49,988 bases of DNA from NCBI GenBank assembly GCA_021155985.1, contig JAJNBA010000007.1:1-49988 (forward strand), given 5' to 3'. Shown one piece after another: positions 7,717 through 16,526 of this stretch (the stretch's first letter is position 1; each line of letters begins with the position of its first letter). Source of the stretch: Actinomycetes bacterium. GTDB taxonomy: Bacteria > Actinomycetota > UBA4738 > HRBIN12. Under the pieces are notes generated by a model. That model saw nothing but the letters and a program-made list of their open reading frames with translations. It was not told the DNA's origin and did not search any database. Both the position numbers and the translations under genes were made by a program.

Positions 7717-9108
7717 TTGGGACAGACGGCGATCGAGAGCGACCGGACGCATGTCCTCCCGCTCGAATTCGGGCGGGCGATGCCGATCGCGGTGCGGGGA
7801 GACGGCGTCTGGATCGAGGACGCGGACGGCCGCCGGTACCTCGACGCGATGAGCGGCGGCTCGATGGCGGCCACGCTCGGCCACGGACGGCGAGACATCA
7901 TCGCCGCGGCTCGGGCACAGGCCGAGACCCTCGCATTCGTCCACAACGAGCGGATGACGAACCCGACCCAGGAGCGGCTCGCCGAGGAGCTCGTCGGCGT
8001 CGCGCCCGAGGGGTTCACCCGGGCACGGTTCACGGTCAGCGGCGCCGACGCGAACGAGATGGCGATCCAGATCGCCCGCAGCTATCACGTCGAACGAGGC
8101 GACGTGGACCGCTGGCAGGTGATCTCGCCGGCCCAGGCGTACCACGGCCCGACGTTGGAGACGCTCGCGCTCACGGGTCGTCCCGGCATGCACGGACCGT
8201 TCGGTCCCTATCTGCCGAAGCACCTGCACATCCCCCCGAGCACCTGGCGATTCGACCCGACCGGCGAGGCCGCGCTCGAGGCGCTGGACCGGGCACTGGA
8301 GGAGGCGGGTCCGGAGAACGTCTCCGCGTACTTCTGCGAGGCGATCAGCGCCGCCGCGCTCCCCGGTTACACGCCACCCATTCGGTTCTGGGAAGGGCTC
8401 GCGGAGCGACGCGAGCGCCACGGTTTCCTCGTGTGCTTCGACGAGGTGGTCACGGGGGTCGGCCGAACCGGCCGATGGTTCGCCGGCGCGGGGACGGCCT
8501 GCGTGCCCGACATCATCGCGACGGCCAAGGGCCTCGGCGCGGGGTACGCGGCGATCGGTGCCGTCCTCGTCCGCGAGCGCGTCTACGAGGCGTTCGCTCA
8601 GGGCTCGCGCCGCTTCACCCTCGGCCACACGTGGGACGGCGCTCCGCTCGCGTGCGCCGTCGGGCTCGCCGTCCTCGAGGCGATGCGCACGGAGGGGTTG
8701 GTCGAACGGGTGCACGATCGTGGTGCGCAGCTCCTCGGCGAGCTCGGGGACGCGCTCGCGGGGATCCCCCTCGTTCGCGAGGTGCGTGGCCACGGGTACC
8801 TGCTCGGTGTGTCGTTCGTCGATCCGCGCGACGGCGAGTCGTTCCTCCCGCCGGAGCTCCGGTTCGGGGCGCGGATCGACGCAGCCGCGTTCGATCGCGA
8901 ACTGATCGTCCTCTCGACCCAGCCGACGCGCGACGGCTACGCTGGCGACCAGACGCTCTTCGCTCCGGCGTTCACGGCGACGGACGAGGAGCTCGGCGAG
9001 ATGGTGTCCCGGTTCGCCGAGGTCGTGCGCAGCGTCGCGGCCGATGTGGAGCCGGAACTCGCCCGTGCCGCGCCGATCACGTCGGCACCGATAGGAGGCG
9101 CTCGATGA
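7717..9108 (+). CDS. class III PLP aminotransferase (first paralogue of the amine block)
   Basis: Predicted 463 residues. I set the start at TTG 7717, preceded by AAGGAGG at 7706-7712; the track's upstream extension has no support. Fold type I class III aminotransferase features: 'VSGADANEMAIQIAR', 'YHGPTLETLALTG', 'CFDEVVTGVGRTGRWF' (PLP-ring Asp) and 'ATAKGLGAGYAAIGAVLV' with PLP lysine K271. Class III enzymes of this type act on terminal amines (putrescine, gamma-glutamyl-amines, omega-amino acids). It could replace the PuuB oxidase, which is absent here. The stop overlaps the next gene's start (ATGA). Confidence 0.9.
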   Translation: MGQTAIESDRTHVLPLEFGRAMPIAVRGDGVWIEDADGRRYLDAMSGGSMAATLGHGRRDIIAAARAQAETLAFVHNERMTNPTQERLAEELVGVAPEGFTRARFTVSGADANEMAIQIARSYHVERGDVDRWQVISPAQAYHGPTLETLALTGRPGMHGPFGPYLPKHLHIPPSTWRFDPTGEAALEALDRALEEAGPENVSAYFCEAISAAALPGYTPPIRFWEGLAERRERHGFLVCFDEVVTGVGRTGRWFAGAGTACVPDIIATAKGLGAGYAAIGAVLVRERVYEAFAQGSRRFTLGHTWDGAPLACAVGLAVLEAMRTEGLVERVHDRGAQLLGELGDALAGIPLVREVRGHGYLLGVSFVDPRDGESFLPPELRFGARIDAAAFDRELIVLSTQPTRDGYAGDQTLFAPAFTATDEELGEMVSRFAEVVRSVAADVEPELARAAPITSAPIGGAR

Positions 9109-9842
9109 GCCGCACCGAGCGGGATCCCGAGCGGCTGCGCGCGCTGATCCTCCAACACGAGGAGCCGACGCCGCCCGGGCACGTGACGGAGTGGCTCGCG
9201 GCGCACGGCGCGGACGTCGACACGTGGCGCATCGACGTCGAGGATCGTGACGTCGATCCACGCGACTACGACCTGATCGTGTCGCTCGGCTCGGAGTTCG
9301 CCGCGTTCGACGACACGAAGCCCTTCGTCGTCCGGGAGGCGAACATGCTCGAGAAGGCGGTCGCCGAGGACGTGCCGGTGCTCGGCCTGTGCTTCGGCGG
9401 CCAGATGCTGGCCCGCGCGCTCGGGTCCCGCGGATTCCGTCACGAGGAGGCCGAGATCGGCTGGCTCCCCGTCCGGACCTCGGATCCCGAGCTCGTGCCC
9501 GAGGGTCCGTGGTTCCAGTGGCACTTCGATTCGTTCACGGTGCCGCCGGGCTCGACCGTCGTGGCGGACACCGACGTCGGCCCGCAGGCGTTCGTCGCGG
9601 GTCGGAGCCTCGGCCTCCAGTTCCATCCCGAGGTGACGACGCAGATCATGGACGACTGGGTCCGCGTTTATCGCCACGAGCTCGACAGCGACGGCGTCGA
9701 CCCGGACGCGTTGCTCGCGGAGACCAAGCGCATCGCCGGCGAGAGCCGCGCCCGGGCCTTGCAGCTATTCGAGCACTTCCTCCACGAGGTCGCGGGGATC
9801 GAAGCACCCCACGAGGCCGACCTGGACGAGCGAGCGGGCTGA
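9105..9842 (+). CDS. class I glutamine amidotransferase, candidate gamma-glutamyl hydrolase
   Basis: Predicted 245 residues starting at ATG 9105 inside ATGA. The class I GATase triad is visible: nucleophile C96 in 'LGLCFGGQMLARALG', and H174 and E176 in 'GLQFHPEVTTQ'. It is a stand-alone GATase with no synthase domain. In the Puu/Pau route a stand-alone gamma-glutamyl hydrolase (PuuD) frees GABA from gamma-glutamyl-GABA, so this gene between two aminotransferases is the natural candidate for removing the glutamate cap. It resembles the GuaA-type GATase set rather than the PuuD/C26 set, so that role is inference. Confidence 0.85.
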   Translation: MSRTERDPERLRALILQHEEPTPPGHVTEWLAAHGADVDTWRIDVEDRDVDPRDYDLIVSLGSEFAAFDDTKPFVVREANMLEKAVAEDVPVLGLCFGGQMLARALGSRGFRHEEAEIGWLPVRTSDPELVPEGPWFQWHFDSFTVPPGSTVVADTDVGPQAFVAGRSLGLQFHPEVTTQIMDDWVRVYRHELDSDGVDPDALLAETKRIAGESRARALQLFEHFLHEVAGIEAPHEADLDERAG

Positions 9843-9853
9843 GCGGTGGTCGC

Positions 9854-11218
9854 GTGACCACCCCCGCCATCGCCTCAACCGCCACCCACGTCTTCCCCCG
9901 CTTCCTCGACCTCGACTACCCGAATGTCGAGCGCGGCGACGGCGTATGGCTCACGACTACCGACGGTCGCCGGATCCTCGACGCGACCTCGGGCGGCGCG
10001 ATGGTCGCCTGCCTCGGGTCCGGCGTGCCGGAGATCGCGGAGGCAGCCGCGGAGCAAGCCGAACGGCTCTCGTACTTCTACAACCACCACTTCACGAGCG
10101 AGCCGCAGGAGCGTCTCGCCGACCGACTGTTGGAGGTCGTCGCGCCGGGGATGGCGCGGGTCCGGCTCGTCTCCGGCGGTTCCGAGGCGAACGAGACCGC
10201 GCTGCAGCTCGCTCGCCTGTACCACGTCGAGCGCGGCGACACCGCGCGCTGGCGGGTGATCTCGCCAGCGCAGGCGTACCACGGATCGACGATGGGCACA
10301 CTGGCGCTCACCGGCCGCCGAACGTTGCAGGAGCCGTACACCCCGTACCTCGCCGGGCACCTTCATCTCCCGCCCTCGACATGGCGCACCGACCCGACCG
10401 GCGAGGCGGCGCTGGCCGAGCTCGATCGGCTCCTCGAGGAGGCCGGACCGGAGACGATCGCGGCGTTCTTCATCGAACCGGTGAGTGCGGCGGCGCTCCC
10501 CGCGTACTCGCCGCCCGATCGCTTCTGGCAGGGCCTCGACGAACGCCGTGCCGAGCACGGGTTCCTGATCTGTTTCGACGAGGTCGTGACCGGCATCGGC
10601 AGGACGGGGAACTGGCTCGCCGCGGATCAACTCGCCGTCGAGCCGGACATCGTGGCGATCGGCAAAGGTCTCGGCGCCGGGTACGCGCCGCTCGGAGCGG
10701 CCCTCTGCCGCCAGCACGTCTACGACGCGATCGATCGCGGGTCGCGCGAGTTCGACCTGGGCCACACCTGGGACGGCGCACCTCTGTCCTCGGCGGTCGG
10801 CCTGGCCGTCCTCGATCTGCTCGTCGAGCGGAACCTGATCGACCGGGTCCGCGAGCGAGGCCCCGATCTCCGCGACGATCTCGAGGCGGCACTCCAGGAC
10901 TTCGAAATCGTCCGCGAGGTCCGGGGTCGTGGCTTCCTCCTCGGCGTGGAGCTCGTCGATCCGCGGGACGGGGAGTCGTTCCTGCCGTTCGACCTCGACG
11001 TGGCGTCGCTCGTCGACGACACCGCGTTCGAACGAGGGCTGCTCGTCACGTCCACGCATCCCCAGGCGGACGGCTTCGCCGGGGATCAGGTCCTCCTCGC
11101 GCCGGCCTACGTGACCCCGGACGAGGAGCTCGCGCAGATCGTCGAGCGGTTCCGAGCGACGATCGCGTCGGTACAGGAGTCGATCGAGGTCTCGCTGGCG
11201 GCCGCGGGCACCGGATGA
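9854..11218 (+). CDS. class III PLP aminotransferase (second paralogue)
   Basis: Predicted 454 residues from GTG 9854, eleven bases after the GATase stop; no clear ribosome binding site, so coupling is likely. It is clearly paralogous to the aminotransferase two genes upstream: 'HVERGD', 'RWRVISPAQAYHGSTMGTLA', 'AFFIEPVSAAALPAYSPP', 'CFDEVVTGIGRTGNW' and 'AIGKGLGAGYAPLGAAL', with PLP lysine also at residue 271. Tandem paralogues around a GATase suggest two related substrates or successive steps. The stop overlaps the next start as ATGA. Confidence 0.9.
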   Translation: MTTPAIASTATHVFPRFLDLDYPNVERGDGVWLTTTDGRRILDATSGGAMVACLGSGVPEIAEAAAEQAERLSYFYNHHFTSEPQERLADRLLEVVAPGMARVRLVSGGSEANETALQLARLYHVERGDTARWRVISPAQAYHGSTMGTLALTGRRTLQEPYTPYLAGHLHLPPSTWRTDPTGEAALAELDRLLEEAGPETIAAFFIEPVSAAALPAYSPPDRFWQGLDERRAEHGFLICFDEVVTGIGRTGNWLAADQLAVEPDIVAIGKGLGAGYAPLGAALCRQHVYDAIDRGSREFDLGHTWDGAPLSSAVGLAVLDLLVERNLIDRVRERGPDLRDDLEAALQDFEIVREVRGRGFLLGVELVDPRDGESFLPFDLDVASLVDDTAFERGLLVTSTHPQADGFAGDQVLLAPAYVTPDEELAQIVERFRATIASVQESIEVSLAAAGTG

Positions 11219-12513
11219 GCTCGACCGCGTCCCTCGGCGAGGAGTTCGTGCTCCTCGCGATCCCCGACATGAACGGGTCGCTCCGGGGCAAGGCGCTCCG
11301 CCCGGCAGCGTTCGACGCGGCCGTCCGAAACGGGACCGTGATGACGGACCTGATCCTCGGTCTCGACCCGGTGGACACGCCGATCACCGACTACGAGCGG
11401 TTCGGGATCCGCACCGGCGCTGCCGACCTACTCGTGACGCCCGACGGCGAAACGCTGCGCGATCTCACGTGGCGGCCCGGCTGGCGGATCTGCCTCGCGA
11501 CACCGAGTTGGCCGGACGGCAGCCCCTGTGACTTCGCCTCTCGTGAGGTGTTCGCGAGGATCGTGGAGGACATGTCGTCGCTCGGCTACGACGTGATGGC
11601 GGCGATCGAGTACGAGGTGCGCATCTGGGACGAGCAGGGTTCGCCGCTCTCGAGCGGGATCAGCTACAGCCTGAACGAGATCGGACGCTACGACAGATTC
11701 GTCGACGCGCTCGTGGGAGCCCTTCGTGCGCTCGACGTGGAACTCTCCGCGGTGCACACGGAGGCGGGGCCGGGGCTCCTCGAGCTGAACCTGGCCCCCG
11801 CGCGGGGACTCGCTGCCGGCGACGGAGCGGTGCTGGCGAAGTTCGCGACGAAGCAGGTGGCGGACTCGATGGGACTGCGCGCGAGCTTCCTCGCGAAGAC
11901 CGTGCCGGGCGAGGAAGGATCCAGCGGCCACGTCCACCTGTCGTGCTGGGACGGGGACACGAACGCGTTCGCGGCCGTGGCTGCCGAGGATCCGCTCCCG
12001 GATCCCCTCGCCGGAGCGATCGCGGGCGTCCTAGAGCACCTCCCCGCGGCGTCCTTGCTCCTGAACCCGACGATCAACTCGTACAAACGGCTCGTCCCCG
12101 GCTGGTTCGCACCGATCAACGCCACGTGGGGCTACGAGAACCGGTCGTGCGCTGTGCGGGCGATCCGCTCGGCCCGACCCGAGCTCTGGCGGTTCGAGTG
12201 CCGGCGTCCGGGTGCGGACGCGAACCCCTACCTGGCGCTCGCCGCGATCGCCGCCTCGGCGGCGGATGGGATGCGGCGGAGTGCCACGCCGCCCGAGCCG
12301 ATCGAAGGGGACGCCTACGCTCGGGCGGACCTCCCCGAGCTCCCCGGCTCGTTGGAGGCGGCGATCGCCGCGTTCGGTGAGGACGAGGCTCTCCAGCGAG
12401 CTCTCAGCATCGGGTTCTCCGACTACTTCGTCACCTCGCGTGCCTGGGAGCTCAAGGCGTGGCGCGAGACGGTCACCGACTGGGAACGCGACCGCTACGA
12501 TCGATCCGTCTAG
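11215..12513 (+). CDS. glutamine synthetase-like gamma-glutamyl-amine ligase (third)
   Basis: Predicted 432 residues from ATG 11215 (ATGA overlap); the track ORF of 855 residues includes unrelated upstream frame. It begins 'FVLLAIPDMNGSLRGKAL', the beta-grasp strand pair of GS. Core motifs are 'AIEYEVRIW', 'HTEAGPGLLELNL', 'SSGHVHLSCW', 'WGYENRSCAVR' and 'FECRRPGADANPYLALAA'. Like the other two, it lacks a recognisable DGSS ammonium signature. It is the most divergent of the three and ends the rightward operon aminotransferase-GATase-aminotransferase-GS. It converges on the aldehyde dehydrogenase with a six-base gap. Confidence 0.86.
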   Translation: MSSTASLGEEFVLLAIPDMNGSLRGKALRPAAFDAAVRNGTVMTDLILGLDPVDTPITDYERFGIRTGAADLLVTPDGETLRDLTWRPGWRICLATPSWPDGSPCDFASREVFARIVEDMSSLGYDVMAAIEYEVRIWDEQGSPLSSGISYSLNEIGRYDRFVDALVGALRALDVELSAVHTEAGPGLLELNLAPARGLAAGDGAVLAKFATKQVADSMGLRASFLAKTVPGEEGSSGHVHLSCWDGDTNAFAAVAAEDPLPDPLAGAIAGVLEHLPAASLLLNPTINSYKRLVPGWFAPINATWGYENRSCAVRAIRSARPELWRFECRRPGADANPYLALAAIAASAADGMRRSATPPEPIEGDAYARADLPELPGSLEAAIAAFGEDEALQRALSIGFSDYFVTSRAWELKAWRETVTDWERDRYDRSV

Positions 12514-12519
12514 GAGCGG

Positions 12520-13950
12520 TCACTCTTCGCTGAAGTAGACGTTCTTCACCTCGGTGTAGAGCGCCGCCGCGTGCATCCCCATCTCGCGGCCGAGCCCGCT
12601 CTGCTTGAAGCCGCCGAACGGCGCCTCCGTGAACACGCTGCTCGAGGAGTTCACGCTGATCACGCCGGTGCGGATCGCCTTCGCCACGCGGATCGCCCGG
12701 CCGATGTCACGCGTCCACACCGAGCCCGACAGCCCGTAGTGCGTGTCGTTCGCGAGACGGATCGCCTCCTCCTCCGTGTCGAACGGCAGGATGCAGACGA
12801 CGGGCCCGAAGATCTCCTCGCGCGCCACGCGCCAGGAGTTGTCGACGTCCGCGAGCACCGCGGGGCGCAGGTAGAAGCCTTCCCCGTCGGGCACATCGCC
12901 GCCGGTCACGAGTCGCGCGCCCTCCTCCTGACCGATCGAGAGGTAGTCGAGCGAGGTCTGCCGCTGCCCCTGGCTGATCAGCGGCCCCATCTCGGTCGCT
13001 TCATCCAAAGGCTCGCCGATCGCGATCGCCTCGGTTGCCTTCGAGAAGCGCTCGACGTAGTCGTCGTAGATCGCGCGCTGCACGAACTGCCGCGAGCGAG
13101 CGCAGCAGTCCTGCCCCGCGTTGTCGAAGACCGACCACAGTGACTTCGGGATCGCGACGTCGAGGTCGGCGTCGTCGAACACGACGTTCGCGGACTTCCC
13201 GCCGAGCTCCAACGACACCCGCGTGATGTTGGCTGCCGCCGCCGCCATCACCTGCGTGCCCACCTCCGTGGAGCCCGTGAACCCGATCTTCGCGACGCGG
13301 GGGTCGGCGATCAGTGCGGCGGCCGTCGTGGACCCAGGGCCGGGGAGCACGCTCAGTGTTCCCTCCGGGACCCCTGCTTCCATCAGGATGTCGGCGATCG
13401 CGAGGGCGGTCAGCGGGGTCTGCGAGGCGGGCTTGAGGACCGCGGTGTTCCCGCACGCCAGGGCGGGGGCGACCTTCCAGTTCGCGATCACGGCCGGGAA
13501 GTTCCACGGGCTGATCAGGACGCAGGGACCCACCGGCTCGCGGAGGGTCACGTCGAGTCCGGGCGGGACGATCGGGATCGTCTCCCCGAAGATCTTGTTG
13601 GCCGCGCCGCCCCAGTACTCGTAGGTATTCGCGACGATGTCGATCTCGGCGCGCGCGCCGCTGATCGGCTTGCCGCCGTTACGCGCCTCGAGCGTCGCGA
13701 GCTCCTCGGCCTTGTCACGGATCAGGAACGAAGCCTTGGTGAGGATGTGTCCGCGCTCACGAGCGCTCATGCGACGCCACGGCCCCGACTCGAACGCGTC
13801 CACCGCCACATCGAGGGCGCGGCGGGCATCTTCCGCGGATGCTTGCGCGACCTCCCACGCGGCGTTCCCCGTCGATGGCTCCACCACCTCGGTGGTCGCG
13901 CCGTCGGCGGCCGCCACCCGCTCCCCACCCAGCACCAACAGTTCGGTCAT
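12520..13950 (-). CDS. NAD(P)-dependent aldehyde dehydrogenase
   Basis: Predicted 476 residues. I choose ATG 13950 (MTELLVLGG), with GGAGG five bases upstream, over the track's 576-residue version. Classical ALDH superfamily motifs: 'ISPWNFPAVIANWKVAPALACGN', 'VLKPASQTPL', 'GFTGSTEVG', general base E248 in 'SLELGGKSAN', and nucleophile C282 in 'NAGQDCCARSR'. The ending 'PFGGFKQSGLGREMG' matches the PuuC/betaine-aldehyde-type branch. In context it would oxidise the aldehyde produced by the aminotransferases. It is monocistronic, with 220 bases of non-coding sequence upstream. Confidence 0.9.
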   Translation of the reverse strand: MTELLVLGGERVAAADGATTEVVEPSTGNAAWEVAQASAEDARRALDVAVDAFESGPWRRMSARERGHILTKASFLIRDKAEELATLEARNGGKPISGARAEIDIVANTYEYWGGAANKIFGETIPIVPPGLDVTLREPVGPCVLISPWNFPAVIANWKVAPALACGNTAVLKPASQTPLTALAIADILMEAGVPEGTLSVLPGPGSTTAAALIADPRVAKIGFTGSTEVGTQVMAAAAANITRVSLELGGKSANVVFDDADLDVAIPKSLWSVFDNAGQDCCARSRQFVQRAIYDDYVERFSKATEAIAIGEPLDEATEMGPLISQGQRQTSLDYLSIGQEEGARLVTGGDVPDGEGFYLRPAVLADVDNSWRVAREEIFGPVVCILPFDTEEEAIRLANDTHYGLSGSVWTRDIGRAIRVAKAIRTGVISVNSSSSVFTEAPFGGFKQSGLGREMGMHAAALYTEVKNVYFSEE

Positions 13951-14170
13951 CGTCGCCTCCGCTGGACTCGTCATGGCGTCGTGCGGCTGGGCGGCCTCCG
14001 CATGACCGGCAGCCGAACCGACCACGATCAGGCACCACACACTAATGGAAGCGAAGATCCCTCCTCCAGGGTCGGTGAACCGGCCGTCGTCATCCGCTCT
14101 CCACCATGCGAAAAGGTTCCTGTAATGAAGGATGGGCCAGACTCGACGGGGACGAGGGAAGGAAACGTCG

Positions 14171-14704
14171 ATGTTGCGATGGGCGAGAGCGCACAGGGTG
14201 GCCGCGGTCGCGATCGCGCTGGCGGCGCTGGCGCTGTTCGGGCTCGGCATCTATTGGTTCGGCCCGCAGCGGCTCGTCCTGGATCGTGAGGTGGCCGAGG
14301 CGCTGCCGACGCCGACAGGGGCAACGGATCCCTCTACCGGCGAGGAACCGCTCGAGGAGCCTTCCGGGGTCGAGGAGGTCGGTTCCGGGGAGTTCCAGAG
14401 CCTCGAGCACGGCACCATGGGCCTGGCCCGGATCGTCGAGCTCCAGGACGGTACTCGCTTCGTCCGGCTGGAGGACCTCGACACTTCCGATGGCCCGGAC
14501 CTGCGCATCTACCTCACCGATCAACCGCTCTCCGACGACTGGCGCATCTGGGACGACGGCGTGTACCTCGATCTTGGGGCGCTGAAGGGCAACGTCGGGG
14601 ATTCGAACTACCGGGTCCCCGAGAACGTGGATCTCTCGCGATTCCGGACGGTCGTGATCTGGTGTCGGCGGTTCACCGTCGGCTTCGGCGTCGCCCCGAT
14701 CTAG
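14171..14704 (+). CDS. membrane-anchored DM13-domain protein
   Basis: Predicted 177 residues. ATG 14171 follows AAGGAA and gives a short basic N-terminus plus one membrane segment ('VAAVAIALAALALFGLGIYWF'). After an acidic, proline-rich linker, residues 75-177 match the DM13 domain: 'RFVRLEDLDTSDGPDLRIYL', 'LGALKGNVGDSNYRVPE' and the terminal 'VVIWCRRFTVGFGVAPI' with its conserved Cys. DM13 domains are extracytoplasmic and have been proposed to take part in redox reactions; the partner is unknown. It converges on uppP with four bases between stops. Confidence 0.82.
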   Translation: MLRWARAHRVAAVAIALAALALFGLGIYWFGPQRLVLDREVAEALPTPTGATDPSTGEEPLEEPSGVEEVGSGEFQSLEHGTMGLARIVELQDGTRFVRLEDLDTSDGPDLRIYLTDQPLSDDWRIWDDGVYLDLGALKGNVGDSNYRVPENVDLSRFRTVVIWCRRFTVGFGVAPI

Positions 14705-14708
14705 TGGT

Positions 14709-15548
14709 TCAAACGGTCGCGTCGCGGACGTTCGCGACGATCAGGATCGCGACCACGACCGCGAGGGCTACTCGATAGCCGAGGAAGACCGTGAAGTCGT
14801 GGCGCTTCAGGTAGCGGAGCAAGCCCCAGATGACGACGAACCCGCTGATCGCCGACGCCGCCATGCCGGCGACGAACTCCGCGGCGTGACCCTGGAGCCC
14901 GGTCCGCGCGAGGTCTACCGCCTTGTAGGTGCCGGCGCCGGCGATGATCGGGAGCGACAGCAAGAACGAGAAGCGCGCGGCGGACTCCCGGTCCAGGCCC
15001 ATCGCCCTCGCCGCGGTGATCGTCACGCCCGAGCGCGACACGCCGGGCTGGAGCGCCAACGCCTGCGCCGTGCCCAGCAGGAGGCCCTCCTTCGGTCCGA
15101 TCGAGTCGAAGTCGCGATCGCTCCGGGCACGGCGATCGACGACGACGAGCACGATCCCGAAGGCCACCAGCATCACTGCGATCAACCAGGGCGCGCCCAG
15201 CTTCTCCTGGATCACGTTCTCGAACAGCGCCCCCACGATCGCTCCCGGGATCGTCCCGACGACGAGGGCCCAGGCGATCCGCTCGTCCGGCGTCGACATC
15301 CGCCTGGTGGCGATCGAATGGAACCAGGCCGCGGCGTACCTCGCGACGTCGTTCCGGAAATAGATCAGCGCGCCGAGGAGCGTGCCCATGTGCAGCGCGA
15401 CGTCGAAGGACTTCTGGAGGTCGGGGTCGCCGATCGCTCCCCATCCGAACATCCACGGCACGAGGATCAGGTGTCCCGAGCTCGAGACCGGCGCGAACTC
15501 CGTCGCCCCCTGCACGAGGCCGAGGACGATCGCTTGCAGGATGCTCAC
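14709..15548 (-). CDS. uppP: undecaprenyl-diphosphatase (UppP/BacA)
   Basis: Predicted 279 residues, full family length. It starts 'ILQAIVLGLVQGATEFAPVSSSGHL', containing the signature E-x3-P-V-S-S-S-G-H motif, and carries the second motif 'PGVSRSGVTITAARAMGLDR' (the family's P-G-x-S-R-S). Multiple membrane helices. It recycles undecaprenyl diphosphate to the monophosphate carrier for peptidoglycan and wall polymers, at the membrane. Start GTG 15548 has AAGGA upstream. A 33-base gap separates it from the CpaB-like gene. Confidence 0.95.
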   Translation of the reverse strand: MSILQAIVLGLVQGATEFAPVSSSGHLILVPWMFGWGAIGDPDLQKSFDVALHMGTLLGALIYFRNDVARYAAAWFHSIATRRMSTPDERIAWALVVGTIPGAIVGALFENVIQEKLGAPWLIAVMLVAFGIVLVVVDRRARSDRDFDSIGPKEGLLLGTAQALALQPGVSRSGVTITAARAMGLDRESAARFSFLLSLPIIAGAGTYKAVDLARTGLQGHAAEFVAGMAASAISGFVVIWGLLRYLKRHDFTVFLGYRVALAVVVAILIVANVRDATV

Positions 15549-15581
15549 ACGGTCCTTCCGTCGGGAAAGGTCCGCCAGATG

Positions 15582-16289
15582 CTAGCGGTCGGCCGTCACC
15601 GGAACGGTGAAGGCCGAGCCGGGAACGAGATCGTCGGGACCTCGAACGGCGACGGAGAGCGTGGCGAACGCCGACGCGAACGCGAGGGCCTCCGCGTCCG
15701 TGGGCGAGACGAGCAGGACGAGCCCGGTCGCGCCCTGTGGTGGGGCGGTGGCGCCTCCGAAGGCGGCGCCACCGCCCGCCCGGTCGACGGCGAGCACCTC
15801 GATCGCTTCGCTCGCCACCTCCGTGTGGGCGCCGCCTCCCCCGAAGGTGGCGATCACGTCGACCAGGTCACCGGGCCGCACACCGACCGCCGACGCGACC
15901 GGGATCTCGACCGCCCGCATCCCGGCGCCGACGAGCGAGGCGGTCGGACCCGAGTGCGAACCGGCCAAACGGAGCTGGGTCACGACCTCGCCCGCCGCGA
16001 TGTCCGCGACCGCGATCCGTCCCGTGGCACGACCCAAGTCACGGATCGCGCCGGGCGGCGCGAATCGGGCCGGCAGCGTCACGACCTCGAGGGCGGTCTC
16101 GGTGAGGACCGAGCCCCGCGGGACGTGCGCGACAGCCGCGACGACGGCGATCGGGGGTCCGCCGTCCGGGCGCGCAACGTCGAGCCGGTGCGCGTACGCC
16201 CGCATCACGAGCGCTGCCGCCAGCGCGCTCGCGACGGATGCGGAGAGCAGGATGAAGGACGATCGCGGCAGCTTCCGGCGGAAGAGCAT
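15582..16289 (-). CDS. CpaB/RcpC-like SAF-domain protein
   Basis: Predicted 235 residues. N-terminal membrane anchor ('SSFILLSASVASALAAALVM'), then an SAF domain ('VVAAVAHVPRGSVLTETALEVVTLP ... GRIAVADIAAGEVVTQLRL') and a C-terminal RcpC-like part ('VEIPVASAVGVRPGDLVDVIATF'). In Flp/Tad pili CpaB helps assemble the outer machinery, but no other pilus genes are near, so the role is open. No ribosome binding site: the promoter box TACGGT lies seven bases before the ATG, which suggests a leaderless mRNA. Confidence 0.8.
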   Translation of the reverse strand: MLFRRKLPRSSFILLSASVASALAAALVMRAYAHRLDVARPDGGPPIAVVAAVAHVPRGSVLTETALEVVTLPARFAPPGAIRDLGRATGRIAVADIAAGEVVTQLRLAGSHSGPTASLVGAGMRAVEIPVASAVGVRPGDLVDVIATFGGGGAHTEVASEAIEVLAVDRAGGGAAFGGATAPPQGATGLVLLVSPTDAEALAFASAFATLSVAVRGPDDLVPGSAFTVPVTADR

Positions 16290-16296
16290 GGGCGCG

Positions 16297-16302
16297 ACCG
16301 TA
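16297..16302 (-). promoter_or_regulatory. leaderless -10 box for the CpaB-like gene
   Basis: TACGGT on the minus strand, seven bases before ATG 16289, with no Shine-Dalgarno sequence. Confidence 0.5.
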
Positions 16303-16334
16303 GACGGGCCCCGGGCGCCGCACAGTGACCTATC

Positions 16335-16526
16335 TCACTCGACGGGGCGGAGACCGTCCTTCTCGTTCGGGGGCTCGAGCGGAAGCGACTTGACGCGGAA
16401 CTCCTCGAGCGCCTGCTTGCCCACGATCGTCGCGACCGCCTCCCGCATCCGGTCGGCGAGCTGCTCGGGATCCTCGTCGGTCACGAACCGAACCTCGACG
16501 GTGACGAGCGTTCGGCGGGTCGTCAT
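16335..16526 (-). CDS. small hypothetical protein coupled to MTA phosphorylase
   Basis: A 63-residue charged protein (MTTRRTLVTVEVRF... ending NEKDGLRPVE), hidden in the track inside a 372-residue run-on ORF. ATG 16526 overlaps the stop of the MTA phosphorylase gene as ATGA. It has a predicted beta strand ('TLVTVEVRFVTDED') followed by an amphipathic helix. No signal peptide or membrane segment and no recognised domain. Coupled translation suggests a functional link to the phosphorylase, for example as a small partner protein, but this is inference. Confidence 0.6.
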   Translation of the reverse strand: MTTRRTLVTVEVRFVTDEDPEQLADRMREAVATIVGKQALEEFRVKSLPLEPPNEKDGLRPVE

